DNA of 64,000 nt. Origin: Petrosia ficiformis (lineage: Eukaryota; Porifera; Demospongiae; Haplosclerida; Petrosiidae). The DNA is taken from the NCBI GenBank assembly GCA_947044365.1, contig OX345636.1, positions 15,301,115 to 15,365,114 of the forward strand, in the 5' to 3' direction. Below the pieces are notes generated by a model, which ran no database searches, was not told the DNA's origin, and saw only the letters and a list, made by a program, of their open reading frames with translations. Positions 1 through 10,700 of this stretch are shown here, piece after piece (the stretch's first letter is position 1; each line of letters starts with the position of its first letter). Position numbers and translations under genes: made by a program.

Positions 1-1156
1 TGACTGATAGCTTGTGGATTGAGTGGACAGATCCCCGACTCTCGAAAGGCGTTCATAAATTTTGACATTTTTACACTATCAATCCAAGCATGTTTAAAAA
101 CAGAAGCAAATGTACATATATTCTTACTGAGGGGAACACCAGGATTTTCTAACCTGTAAGTACATGTATCACATGCTTTTCCCCATGACCTCTTTAGGGC
201 TCCAAAAAATCCTACATCAAGAGGTTGTAGGATGTGAGATGTGTGAGGTGGAAGACAGTAAAGATGTATTTGCTGGTCACGACGAAACTTTCACGCCTCT
301 AAATCTATGTGGGTACTATGGCCATCAGCAAGTAGAACTACTGGACGATGACGAGCATACTTGGAAAAGTGATTTGCTATCCAGCCAAAAAACAATTCTG
401 TTGTGATCCATCCATTTGGAGATCTTCCAAAATAAGCACCATCTACACACCCTTCCATTGGATCGGTTTTAAACCTCTCCCCAGGGAATATGTGCATGGG
501 AGGTACAGTGTCACCAGCAGCATTTGCAGCACACAATGTTGTGATTTGTTCTTTTGTGTTTCCAGTGATGCCATACACATTACGTGAGTTTCGCAGGGCA
601 ACAACCTTTCCTGTCTTTGGACATAAAGAAAACCCTGCCTCGTCTGCATTCCAAATTAAGATAGGTTGATCTTTCAGACTGTACATCTGAAGAAACTGAT
701 CGAATCCAATAAACCAATCAGCAATTGCTTCTGGTGTACAACACTGCACACGACAAAGTTGTAGATGCTCTGGTGAACGTAGTGATATATTGGGATGCCG
801 TTTCTTAAACAAAGCCCACCATTTTCGTCCTGGTTTGTTTCCGTAAAAAGATTTGGTCGACCATCACTATCTATAATTTTCTTTACTGTTGAACAAATTT
901 GTTCCCTGGTACGACCATATCCTATTTCAGCCATGTGAATGGCATAATCAACCAACTTTTGTTCCTCTGCTATTGTAAGAGTGGTAGGTGGTCCTTGTTT
1001 ACTACCAATTTCCACCTTACCAGATGCATAGTCAAATAGTGTACTTTTTGGTATTCCATATGCAGCAGCTACTACTCTGATTGACTTCTTATTAGTTTGT
1101 AAATCCTGAAGAGCAGTACAGAGGTCCTCAGTACACCATTTCTTGGACTGGGCCAT
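1..1156 (-). pseudogene. pogo/Tigger-type transposase, broken
   Basis: Reading the minus strand from the ATG at 1156, the first ~100 codons match the N-terminus of pogo/Tigger transposases: a psq-like helix-turn-helix (KKWCTEDLCTAL, then YGIPKSTLFDY), followed by a CENP-B-like stretch. Near 845-855 the frame shifts by one base. The new frame gives the DDE catalytic core, with the first Asp in IWNADEAGF and the second in VVLLADGHSTH. An in-frame TGA at about 291 interrupts it, after which the same frame continues to the window edge through the hallmark CLPPHTSHILQPLDVG. One frameshift and one stop make it a pseudogene; its C-terminal end is cut by the window. The family cuts and pastes DNA at TA dinucleotides. 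Whether it lies in a mucolipin intron is unknown because upstream exons were not found. Confidence 0.85.
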
Positions 1157-1803
1157 AATTAGAAATTGTGAAACACGTGTCCAGATATTGGTGATTACTG
1201 CAAGTGATAACAAATGCAATAAAATCTACATGTAGCTTACACATAGCTAATACATGTGACATTAATACCTCAAACAGCTTTAGTATAGCTTGTTTTATTC
1301 AGCAAAAATCGTAGTCATACACATAAAAACGATAGTACGGTAGTACCTCAAAACAGACCGACGTCTTACGCCCCCTCACTAAGCACTATAACTCTTGCAC
1401 GGGTGATGAATACCTTAACATTTAAATTCATTTAACAAAAAACCTGTAGTTAGCACAGATCTAGGAGTTTCAGCAATGAGAGTGCAATCTTTGGACTTAA
1501 CACTACAACTTCCAAATCAGCACAGAATAGAACTCCAAACAATTATATAATTTTTTTCTAAATACGGTCCGAAATTTGGTGAAGTCCAGGTAAGGGGGAA
1601 TACCCCCTACTGGTTTATAGTAACCACAAATCCCTCCCAATTGTGTATGACACTCATAAAACAATTTAAATAGAGGCTCTTACATATACATGTACGTGTA
1701 CATGTAACTTCCGTACCTACATGTACATGTACATATATATACATGTACAGTACCTATTAGTAAATACAGTTATGAGATTAAATGTAGATGATTCTATAAA
1801 CAA
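1157..1803. other. Spacer without a recognisable gene
   Basis: AT-rich DNA between the transposase relic and the next element. It holds a cluster of TACATG-type repeats at about 1683-1750 and an AATAAT run further on. No open frame or family similarity was seen. The 1200-1450 part may include the 5' terminus of the pogo element, but no matching inverted repeat can be shown because its other end is outside the window. Confidence 0.5.
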
Positions 1804-2500
1804 CAGTGGATGAAATAACGGTCGAACAGCGAACATTTTATGACAATTTCCCTGGATGTCCAAGCAGAAGTCCAAGAACAAAATTTTAATTTTCACGTTT
1901 CAATAATTATTATTATTAAAGTAGGCGTGGTCGTAGTAAACAAATGCTAAACGCACGTTTTGTAGAAGACTAGAAATGTTGAAATTTATAGAAAAAAGAT
2001 GAAACGAAGAATCTCAGTTTCTAAGGAAGGGTAGCAGGTGAAGAGATGAAAGGTGAAACATGATACATACACTGTACATGTATAAACATGGGGTGACTGA
2101 CAGTGTCAGATCGTCACATGGCTGGACTGTGAGACTATGACAGAGGCTGGAGCAAAGGTTGTAACAAAGCTGAAATATCGAGTTGCAGTAAGTATAGAGT
2201 GTTTACATGATACAAACAATGATGAAGAGGAGAATAGTATTATCTTACTTGATGACTGGGATCAGTGGATGGAAAATGTATTGCCTTATACTTGACAGTA
2301 ATTGATAACATGATCTAATACATAACAAAATAAATTTTATCATAATTATTTTAGTACTGAAATGTTAACTTGCATTGTTATTTTTTCACCTTCAATACGG
2401 AAGTTAGCAAGGATCATGTCAGAAATGAAAATGGTAGAGCAAAACCCAACTTATTTAGACAATTTGTCCAAACACTTTCCGAGCCTTATTTCATCCACTG
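1804..2500. mobile_element. Non-autonomous TIR element with 5-bp TSD
   Basis: The ends are inverted copies: CAGTGGATGAAATAA at 1804-1818 and its reverse complement at 2486-2500, with further matches inward. AACAA (1799-1803) and AACAA (2501-2505) flank the element as a direct repeat. The 697-bp length, lack of a transposase and CAGTGG-type ends suggest a hAT-like non-autonomous element; a 5-bp duplication is unusual for classical 8-bp hATs but known for some subgroups. The flank is A-rich, so the duplication could be coincidental. Confidence 0.65.
2137..2295 (+). CDS. Small ORF inside the 1804-2500 element, unknown product
   Basis: An ATG-to-TGA frame of 52 codons lies inside the TIR element. 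It reads MTEAGAKVVTKLKYRVA and ends ILLDDWDQWMENVLPYT; the product is acidic and has four Trp/Tyr-type aromatics near its end. I do not recognise a family. A donor-like GTAAGT occurs at the 17th codon but reading through it stays open. It may be a captured host fragment, the N-terminal remnant of the parent transposase, or chance. Confidence 0.25.
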   Translation: MTEAGAKVVTKLKYRVAVSIECLHDTNNDEEENSIILLDDWDQWMENVLPYT

Positions 2501-2558
2501 AACAATAAATAACAGTTATACAAGTAGCTTTCATGAAGTCAGAGGTACATGTATTTAG

Positions 2559-3540
2559 CTAGGAAAGCCAACATGTTAACTTTATCAGGTTTCTGGTTTT
2601 AGGGAATTTCTTGGAGACTATATGTCCAGATGTGCTGAACACTCTCTTAGGTGCAGAGCTACACATGTAGATGCACATATGCATATTTACATGAAGTACT
2701 TCTTTGCCAGCTTTGTTAGTGTTGGAAATTTTGAAGAATGAACTCTCCACCATGTAAGAGGATTTGAATCAGAGGTCTCTTGCTTTCTTTAGCCAACTCC
2801 CCAGTTTTCTTCTCTTCGCTAGAGATTTATCCTGTGGCTGTTGTAATGTGGATTCTGTCTCATTATCTGCCTGCCTCTGAAATTCTTGTCCTTCCTCTGC
2901 CAAACTGTCCTTAACTACTTCCAAGTCAAGTCTGTTAATATAGTCACCCATAAAACGCGGTTCAATGTAGCTACATGTAGTTATATTAAACAGCTCACTC
3001 ATCTCAGAATTTGAATACCTTTCCTCCATCTAAGCAAGAAGTCTTCTCTTCAGATCAGCTGTTAATGTTATATCATCAGATGAAAGTGTTACACGCTCCT
3101 CTCCTGATAGCATGTCCGTGAAGTTAGCTAATGGTCCTAAAGCTGTCTTTATAGAGACTCTAAGACCTCCACATCTTACCAGGTAGGTGGTATGAGATGA
3201 GAGGACTTTCTGTCTGCACTAAGTACATGTAGTTGATGAAAATAGCTGGTTCTTGTTCCAACACTCTACTCACCATTTTCTTTGTAGTCATTCTCTCAGA
3301 GTTGATTGTATAACCAGGTTATACAATCAACTCTTGAGAGAATGATGTGGCAGATTGTGTCCAATGCAATATAGCCTAGTCCAGCGAAGGTTAGAGCATG
3401 CATAAATTAGATTTGTACCATTATCAGTTGTAATGCATGTCTGCTTTTCCACATCAAGCTCCCATGTGTCAGTCATAATATCACCAAGATTCACACCAGT
3501 ATGGTCCTCTATCATACTATCTGTCAACTGCTTGTCATGC
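2559..3540 (-). pseudogene. hAT (ZBED-like) transposase relic
   Basis: Three minus-strand blocks in different frames match successive parts of ZBED1/ZBED4-like hAT transposases. At 3527-3327: WELDVEKQTCITTDNGTN, then LRWTRLYCIGHNL, like the catalytic core with its conserved DNG(S/T)N and C(x)GH motifs. At 3029-2769 is an acidic linker. At about 2670-2559: PKRVFSTSGHIVSKK, the C-terminal dimerisation signature, followed by L-K-L-T-C-W-L. Frameshifts separate the blocks, and a 27-bp hairpin insertion (3289-3344) splits the core. It is not functional. It may be the source family for the 1804-2500 element but the ends were not matched. Confidence 0.75.
3289..3344. repeat. Near-perfect hairpin inside the hAT relic
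   Basis: The arm at 3289-3315 is repeated as its reverse complement at 3317-3344 around a single-base centre, with one extra base in the right arm. Such a fold-back inside a once-coding region is typical of template switching during replication. No gene product is implied. Confidence 0.8.
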
Positions 3541-3727
3541 CACTTGTCTGCTGGAAGGTATCGACGATCGTCTGTTTAGAATTAGAACTTGAGCGATGTG
3601 ATTTTTCTCCTTGCCCTTCATTGGTAGTGAACACGCAAGTGTGATAAAAAATTACTTGTATTACTCACTTCTTGCACAAACGGCATTTAGCTACCTGACT
3701 GTATTTCTTCTTCATCAGCCTCTAAAC

Positions 3728-4182
3728 TAGTCTCGCGAGCCAGCCCCTTCGCTTGGAGGAGGAAGGGTCTGGGGACACTGTAACACACTTTGTTGCACTC
3801 CACTGGAATGTCAGCGTCCAATCATATCGTTTCAGTCACATGGTTCAAACCACATGAATGCATTTGTCAGGTGAAAGTCCGTGACGTATGAAGAGAAGAT
3901 GGACGTCGATGCTATGATATCAGAAGCAGCTGGAAAGTTGGGTTATGAGACGCAAACAGAGGGCTCATTATTTTCTCTGAGGCAAAACCTTTTCCCTGGT
4001 TGAGCTGTTTTGCCACATAGTAAGCAATGAATCGCGAACATTTTCCCCTTTACTTCACATTCGTGACGCACTTGCGAATGAAACCTGACAATGCAGTAAT
4101 TGCATTCCGCAGTGCAACAAAGTGTGTTACAGTGTCCCCAGACCCTTCCTCCTCCAAGCGAAGGGGCTGGCTCGCGAGACTA
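3728..4182. mobile_element. Long-TIR MITE with imperfect 9-bp TSD
   Basis: Inverted arms of roughly 80 bp run from 3728 inward and from 4182 inward, sharing TCTCGCGAGCCAGCCCCTTC and the pyrimidine/purine stretch after it. The element is flanked by CCTCTAAAC (3719-3727) and CCTCCAAAC (4183-4191), a 9-bp target duplication with one mismatch, which fits Mutator- or Merlin-like insertion. An internal 34-codon + strand frame at 3899-4003 begins MDVDAMISEAAGKLGYET, resembling the start of RecQ-like helicase ORFs often found in sponge repeats. That suggests a deletion derivative, but this is inference. Confidence 0.75.
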
Positions 4183-4380
4183 CCTCCAAACCAAATTGGG
4201 AAAAATGACAGTGACTTACTAACTAAACCACTAGATGCTTCACTTGACATGATTCTCTGAAATATTAATAATAATTAATTTAGTTTTCATTAAAAACCAG
4301 TACACAATAAACTGGTTAAACCAGGAAAGAGATGTAGTCAAACTGGTATTATTTAAATACCGAAATATATAGTAATAACC

Positions 4381-4612
4381 TAAAATTAACTAAAATAATA
4401 GTATTAGGCTTACTAAAAGGGTTTTAGTTTTAGTTAACTAACTAAAAGTTCCCATTATTGGTCAATTTTCATTTTAGTTAGTTATAGCTACATTGTATAT
4501 TGTTGCAGGCCTTTAATTTTACATGTAGTTATATTTTAGTTAACTAAAAGTCACAATGTCTTACTAAAAGTGGTTTTATAGTTGTAGTTATAGTTAACTA
4601 AAACGACACTAT
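4381..4612. mobile_element. TTAGTTAACTAA-rich MITE, copy 1
   Basis: The stretch is built from TTAGTTAACTAAAAG-type words in both orientations and ends AACTAAAACGACAC followed by TA. It matches copies at about 6786-6975, 28303-28440 and 29571-29818; the last shows complete ends. It lies just upstream of the first recognised mucolipin exon. The left boundary is approximate. Confidence 0.55.
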
Positions 4613-4646
4613 AATACAGTTATGATACATTCTTTTATCTCTACAG

Positions 4647-4734
4647 CATCATTGAATTATGGCTTAAATTCAATCTAAGTTCAGTCTATCTGGATGCTCA
4701 GTCAAGTCCATTGTGTTGCCAGTTTGATATCACT
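4647..4734 (+). CDS. Mucolipin exon a (end of luminal domain)
   Basis: The acceptor CTCTACAG precedes 4647 and the donor GTAAGT follows 4734. The first base completes a split codon, then 29 codons read [16 protein letters not shown] and [12 protein letters not shown], matching the vertebrate RIELTFNLKAINL and DCYDFTLTI region. The last 58 bases of this exon plus its donor form the first unit of a 77-bp tandem array. Confidence 0.85.
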
Positions 4735-7700
4735 GTAAGTACATGTATTAATTAAGTTCAGTCTATCTGGATGCTCAGTCAAGTCCATTGTGTTGCCAGT
4801 TTGATATCACTGTAAGTACATGTATTAATTAAGTTCAGTCTATCTGGATGCCCAATCTAGTCCATTGTGTTGCCAGTTTGATATCACTGTAAGTACATGT
4901 ATTAATTAAGTTCAGTCTATCTGGATGCCCAATCTAGTCCATTGTGTTGCCAGTTTGATATCACTGTAAGTACATGTATTAATTAAGTTCAGTCTATCTG
5001 GATGCCCAATCTAGTCCATTGTGTTGCCAGTTTGATATCACTGTAAGTACATGTATTAATTAAGTTCAGTCTATCTGGATGCTCAGTCAAGTCCATTGTG
5101 TTGCCAGTTTGATATCACTGTAAGTACATGTATTAATTAAGTTCAGTCTATCTGGATGCCCAATCTAGTCCATTGTGTTGCCAGTTTGATATCACTGTAA
5201 GTACATGTATTAATTAAGTTCAGTCTATCTGGATGCCCAATCTAGTCCATTGTGTTGCCAGTTTGATATCACTGTAAGTACATGTATTAATTAAGTTCAG
5301 TCTATCTGGATGCCCAATCTAGTCCATTGTGTTGCCAGTTTGATATCACTGTAAGTACATGTATTAATTAAGTTCAGTCTATCTGGATGCCCAATCTAGT
5401 CCATTGTGTTGCCAGTTTGATATCAATGTAAGTACATGTATTAATTAAGTTCAGTCTATCTGGATGCCCAATCTAGTCCATTGTGTTGCCAGTTTGATAT
5501 CACTGTAAGTACATGTATTAATTAAGTTCAGTCTATCTGGATGCCCAATCAAGTCCATTGTGTTGCCAGTTTGATATCACTGTAAGTACATGTATTAATT
5601 AAGTTCAGTCTATCTGGATGCCCAATCTAGTCCATTGTGTTGCCAGTTTGATATCACTGTAAGTACATGTATTAATTAAGTTCAGTCTATCTGGATGCCC
5701 AATCAAGTCCATTGTGTTGCCAGTTTGATATCACTGTAAGTACATGTATTAATTAAGTTCAGTCTATCTGGATGCCCAATCTAGTCCATTGTGTTGCCAG
5801 TTTGATATCACTGTAAGTACATGTATTAATTAAGTTCAGTCTATCTGGATGCCCAATCTAGTCCATTGTGTTGCCAGTTTGATATCACTGTAAGTACATG
5901 TATTAATTAAGTTCAGTCTATCTGGATGCCCAATCTAGTCCATTGTGTTGCCAGTTTGATATCACTGTAAGTACATGTATTAATTAAGTTCAGTCTATCT
6001 GGATGCCCAATCAAGTCCATTGTGTTGCCAGTTTGATATCACTGTAAGTACATGTATTAATTAAGTTCAGTCTATCTGGATGCCCAATCTAGTCCATTGT
6101 GTTGCCAGTTTGATATCACTGTAAGTACATGTATTAATTAAGTTCAGTCTATCTGGATGCCCAATCAAGTCCATTGTGTTGCTAGTTTGATGTCACTGTA
6201 AGTACATGTATTAATTAAGTTCAGTCTATCTGGATGCCCAATCAAGTCCATTGTGTTGCCAGTTTGATATCACTGTAAGTACATGTATTAATTAAGCTCG
6301 GTCTATCTGGATGCCCAATTTAGTCCATTGTGTAAAATAAGTCCAGTAGCTTAATTCATAGCAAGGGTAATTATTATTCAAGAACAGTCATGGGCTAGTT
6401 GGTTACTTCTACATATACGTATATCTCATAACCCATAAATGGGTACAGTGCGAGTTAGTGAGACTTGCTTTTTTTTATGAACACAATTCAAAACATGCAG
6501 GTCAAATATTGCTTTGTCTGCTGGACACTTTCAAAAACCTTTTTGAGCACTGGAATATATATATATATACATGTACATGTACATACATGTACATGTATAG
6601 AATAAAAACATTCTTAACTGTCATAAATATGAAATTAGGAATCTGGCTGATATGCTTGCAAGTTATACATGTGTACATGTACATATACATTTTGACAATA
6701 CAACATTTAGCACCCAAATGTTGTTACATGTACAACTGTATACATGTAGTATTTTGTTTAGTTCTTAGTCATTAACTAATAGTATATGAAGCTTACTAAA
6801 AAGGTTTTAGATATAGTTACGTAACTAACTGAAAGTACCTACTGTTGCCAAATTCCATTTTAGTGATAGTTATAGTAGACTTGTAATTTAGTTAAAAGTC
6901 ACAATGCCTTACTAAAAGGGTTATAGTTATAGACTTGTATATACATGTAGTTAGATTTAACTAAAACAATACCATACACGTTGCTGTGATTAGAACCATT
7001 GATTTTTAAAGTGCTGGGCTGACAATATCCAATATCTTATGAAATAATGCCCCATGTCTGGTCAAAATAAACATGTACATGTACATTTGTAGGTTGATTT
7101 CCAGTCAAATACATGTACATGTACATGTATGCAGCATTACATATACATGTACATGTATGTCTGAACAGTTAGCATCAGCACTTTAAAGGTGTGAACATGT
7201 TTTCATACATGTACACAAGTACATGTACATGGAAGAGGCATCAAGGGAATGTTGATCATTTTCACAGTTAAGGCAATGGTATTTAATTGTGGTGCAACAT
7301 CACCAGAAAGGAACCCAGCAAGTACGCTACTTCCAATACCCATAGAGACAGAAAGGTCTAGCAAGAACCCTGTATCCAATACTATGCATATATATATAAA
7401 CAGAAAGGCCAAGCAAAAACATCAAATACCCACAGGAATGGAGGGAAGGAGATACATGTCCATGTACAATGTACATGTACAATTGTACATACACATGTAC
7501 AATACATGTACATGTTCAAGGATTTACTTGTGTTTCTGTCATTTCTGTAGCTACTGATCGAGAACAGAATTCACAGTGGTAGTATGCCAGTTAGTATGGA
7601 TATGTCATCAAATATTGTAGGATGTTCTGATAATAGGTCTTCATATGATCCAGGTAAATGATGCATACACAATGTAGAATACATGCACATGGAAAATCAT

Positions 7701-10700
7701 GTGCTCAGCGAACTAGCATAGAGGAAACAACACATGTACATCCACACACAAACATATACATGTAATATATACAGTACATTTCCATGTTTATATACATGTA
7801 TACATATATACAAACATGTTGTATATATTTATATATATATATGTAATATATATAGTATGCTAATAGGTCCTACATGTATATACAAAATATAAGACCTGAG
7901 TTTGTGTCTGAGGATGTGATATAGCCCGAGCCTGTGAGGGCTATATCACATCTGAGGACACAAAACGAGGGTCCTATATTCAGTATATAGGACCTACATG
8001 TATTAGCATACTATATACAATATATTGTATGATGGTGACATCTCCTGCATAATGTGCACATGGAAGGTCTACATGTATATACATGTACAATATATAGGAC
8101 TCACCACATTATGCAGGAGATGTCACCATCATATACATGTTGTATATATATACATGTATATACATGTACATGTATATCATGGTTATATTTCCGCATACAA
8201 AAATAGTACGCTTTTTAGTATATTCTATTTAACGCACACAGGTTAATATAAACCTGAAAAGAGGTTAATATTTGAAATATATACTCGTGGGTGTGGTTAC
8301 AAGCAATTATCACTTTTCAAAATGATTACACAAAAAAGTGATAGACTGAAAATGAACTCGTACTTGTGTCTGTTTCCTCACACTGACTGGAAGCTGTTTT
8401 CATGGCATTAGTTCATGACAGAACCTTGGAAACTTCTATTCTCTGAGCATCTATTGTCCTTTCATAGGATCAAACCCCTCCAATACTAAGGTGCCCCCTT
8501 CGTTCCATTATCATCTTTTCAGGGACTCCTCCTGCGTACATTCGGGTAATTCCTGAAGCCCTTAAACCATGATTGTTGATGCCAGTTGAGTCCAATCCTG
8601 CTGCTATGAACATGTCCTTCAATCTACGTGAAAGTACATTATGACCAACAGGAATATTGAAATACCATGATGTATCTTCTTTTGAGATTGTTTTTTTAGG
8701 TTTGCAATAAAAGAGATTTCTGCCCTTTGCATCTTCTGGCAGAAGTGATACACAGCGTTCAAACAAGTTGACGAAACATCTCTCACCAAGTGAAGGATTA
8801 GCATACTGTGTAACCACTTTATTTTCCAAATGGACCTGGTGAACAAACCCTTGTCTGTTCTTTGATTTATGTTCAGCATATGTAACACACCTAATTGTCT
8901 CCCCTTCTGTAGTGGGATGTGGCACTTCTTCAATTTCAAACTGATTAAGCTTCAATCTCTATGTTCAACACCACCACGGAGACAAAAACATACCCCACAA
9001 TAGAAAAAAATGGCGTTCTGTAATGAATGTGTCCCCATTGCTCTCTTATCCCACAAAGTTTCCTCTTGCTTGCTTCTTTTTTGCTCCTACTCCATCAGTG
9101 AGCAACTTTTTAGAGTGATTGTTGAGTACATGATGTAGGGGCTTAAACACCTGATCATCAGTGTCCAAGAAGTTGCTGGCAGTGGGATTTTAGTTGCTCG
9201 CATAACTCTGCAAATTGATGAGTAGCTGCAATAGAGTCTTGGGACAGTATGGTTCACCCGAGCGCTGTTTCGCCTCAACAATAAATCTACACAACATTTC
9301 ACAAACTTTCTTCGAATCAGCTTCGTTCCATAAACGTTCAACTTCGACCTATGGCCAATCGTTACTTCTAACCCTTTCCTTAAATACATTCAACGCCCAT
9401 CTTTGAGACCGCTCTGTATTCTTACTCATTGGCTTCACTTTTAATGATTGCATTTCTTGGTCTGAAGTCTTTGCAAATCGCTTTTTCAGTGGACTTGCAC
9501 TGTTTTCTTCTTTTCTACGCTTCAAAGACAAAGAAAGACGCTTCTTCTTAAATGAAGCTTCACTACTCTCGGCTTTCTCAGCCGTCGATCAATGAAGATG
9601 AAACTAAACTGTCTTCTACGTTCTTGTGAGAATGTGAGTATGTCTATACTGCGCATGCGCAAAAATGCAAAAATGGTGTCGTCAGAAATATAACCGTGAT
9701 ATATATCAGATATAACATGATTATTCAATCTACATGTATATGATAAAATATAAACCCTCAGGTGATATCTCTTAGCAATAGCCCTCGTTGCCAGGTTTAT
9801 ATTTTATCATATAGACCTCAAAATTATGATATATATTATACATATACATGCATGTACATACATGTATATATATCAGGAGCTAGCCCATTACAAAAAAACC
9901 AGAAGGAAGGAGCGTGCAACTTCCACGCAATTAATTAAAATGGCTAAAGCCAGACATTTAGCTGGTGTTACTATTTTTAGATGTTCTACACATGTACATG
10001 TATGTACACTGTGTACATGGCCACGCCCACCGCATTTGTACAGCTTTAGCTAAAGCCTGTAGAGACTAGAAAGAGTAAAGTAACACTCTACCAGCAAAGA
10101 AAAGCAGTACATGTACACATGTATGTTCTTGATACTGACAAGTATCTCTCCAGTTGATTATACAGTGTTGATTTGAACATACAATGTACATGCACATGTA
10201 CATGTATAAGAAATTCAAATTATTGTTTTAGACAACTTTACTCGGAACATCTACTACTGGTATTTGTAATAAACAGTTTCTCTGCTTCTTCCAACTGAAT
10301 CTTCCTTCTTATAGATGTTTTGAGTAAATCACAAACTGAAGTACTAGCGATTGATACTGTAGTACTGTTAGCTGTTACATTGCGATGGCCGTAGCAACAT
10401 AGTGAGAGTTTAAAAATAGTAACACCAACTAAATGTCTGGCTTTAGCTATTTTAATCAATTGCGTGGGAGTTACACGCTCCTTCCCTCTGGTTGTTTTCA
10501 TGGGCTCCTGATCATGTATATGTATATATGTAAATAAATTAATAAATAATTTAAAATATGACTTAGTTAGAAATAGCTGCAGAAGATTTAAAAGCTACAA
10601 TGGCTTAGAAAATTTACATGTACATGTAAAATTCACAATACATGTAACTAGCAAGAATGCTGCAAGAAGAAAAAGATTCCCTATGATTGCTTTTCGGTGA

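Noticed and set aside
4027..4260. 77-codon ORF near the first mucolipin exon
   Set aside because: It covers the right arm of the 3728-4182 inverted-repeat element and has a mirror frame on the opposite strand, as expected for a palindrome.
4677..6333. CRISPR-like or centromere-like satellite
   Set aside because: Units abut without unique spacers and derive from a mucolipin exon end, which explains them better. There is no cas gene, and the DNA is metazoan.
7203..7412. Minus-strand hydrophobic frame ([19 protein letters not shown])
   Set aside because: It looks protein-like but runs into TACATG repeat, has no recognised family and no convincing paired splice sites. Left unannotated.
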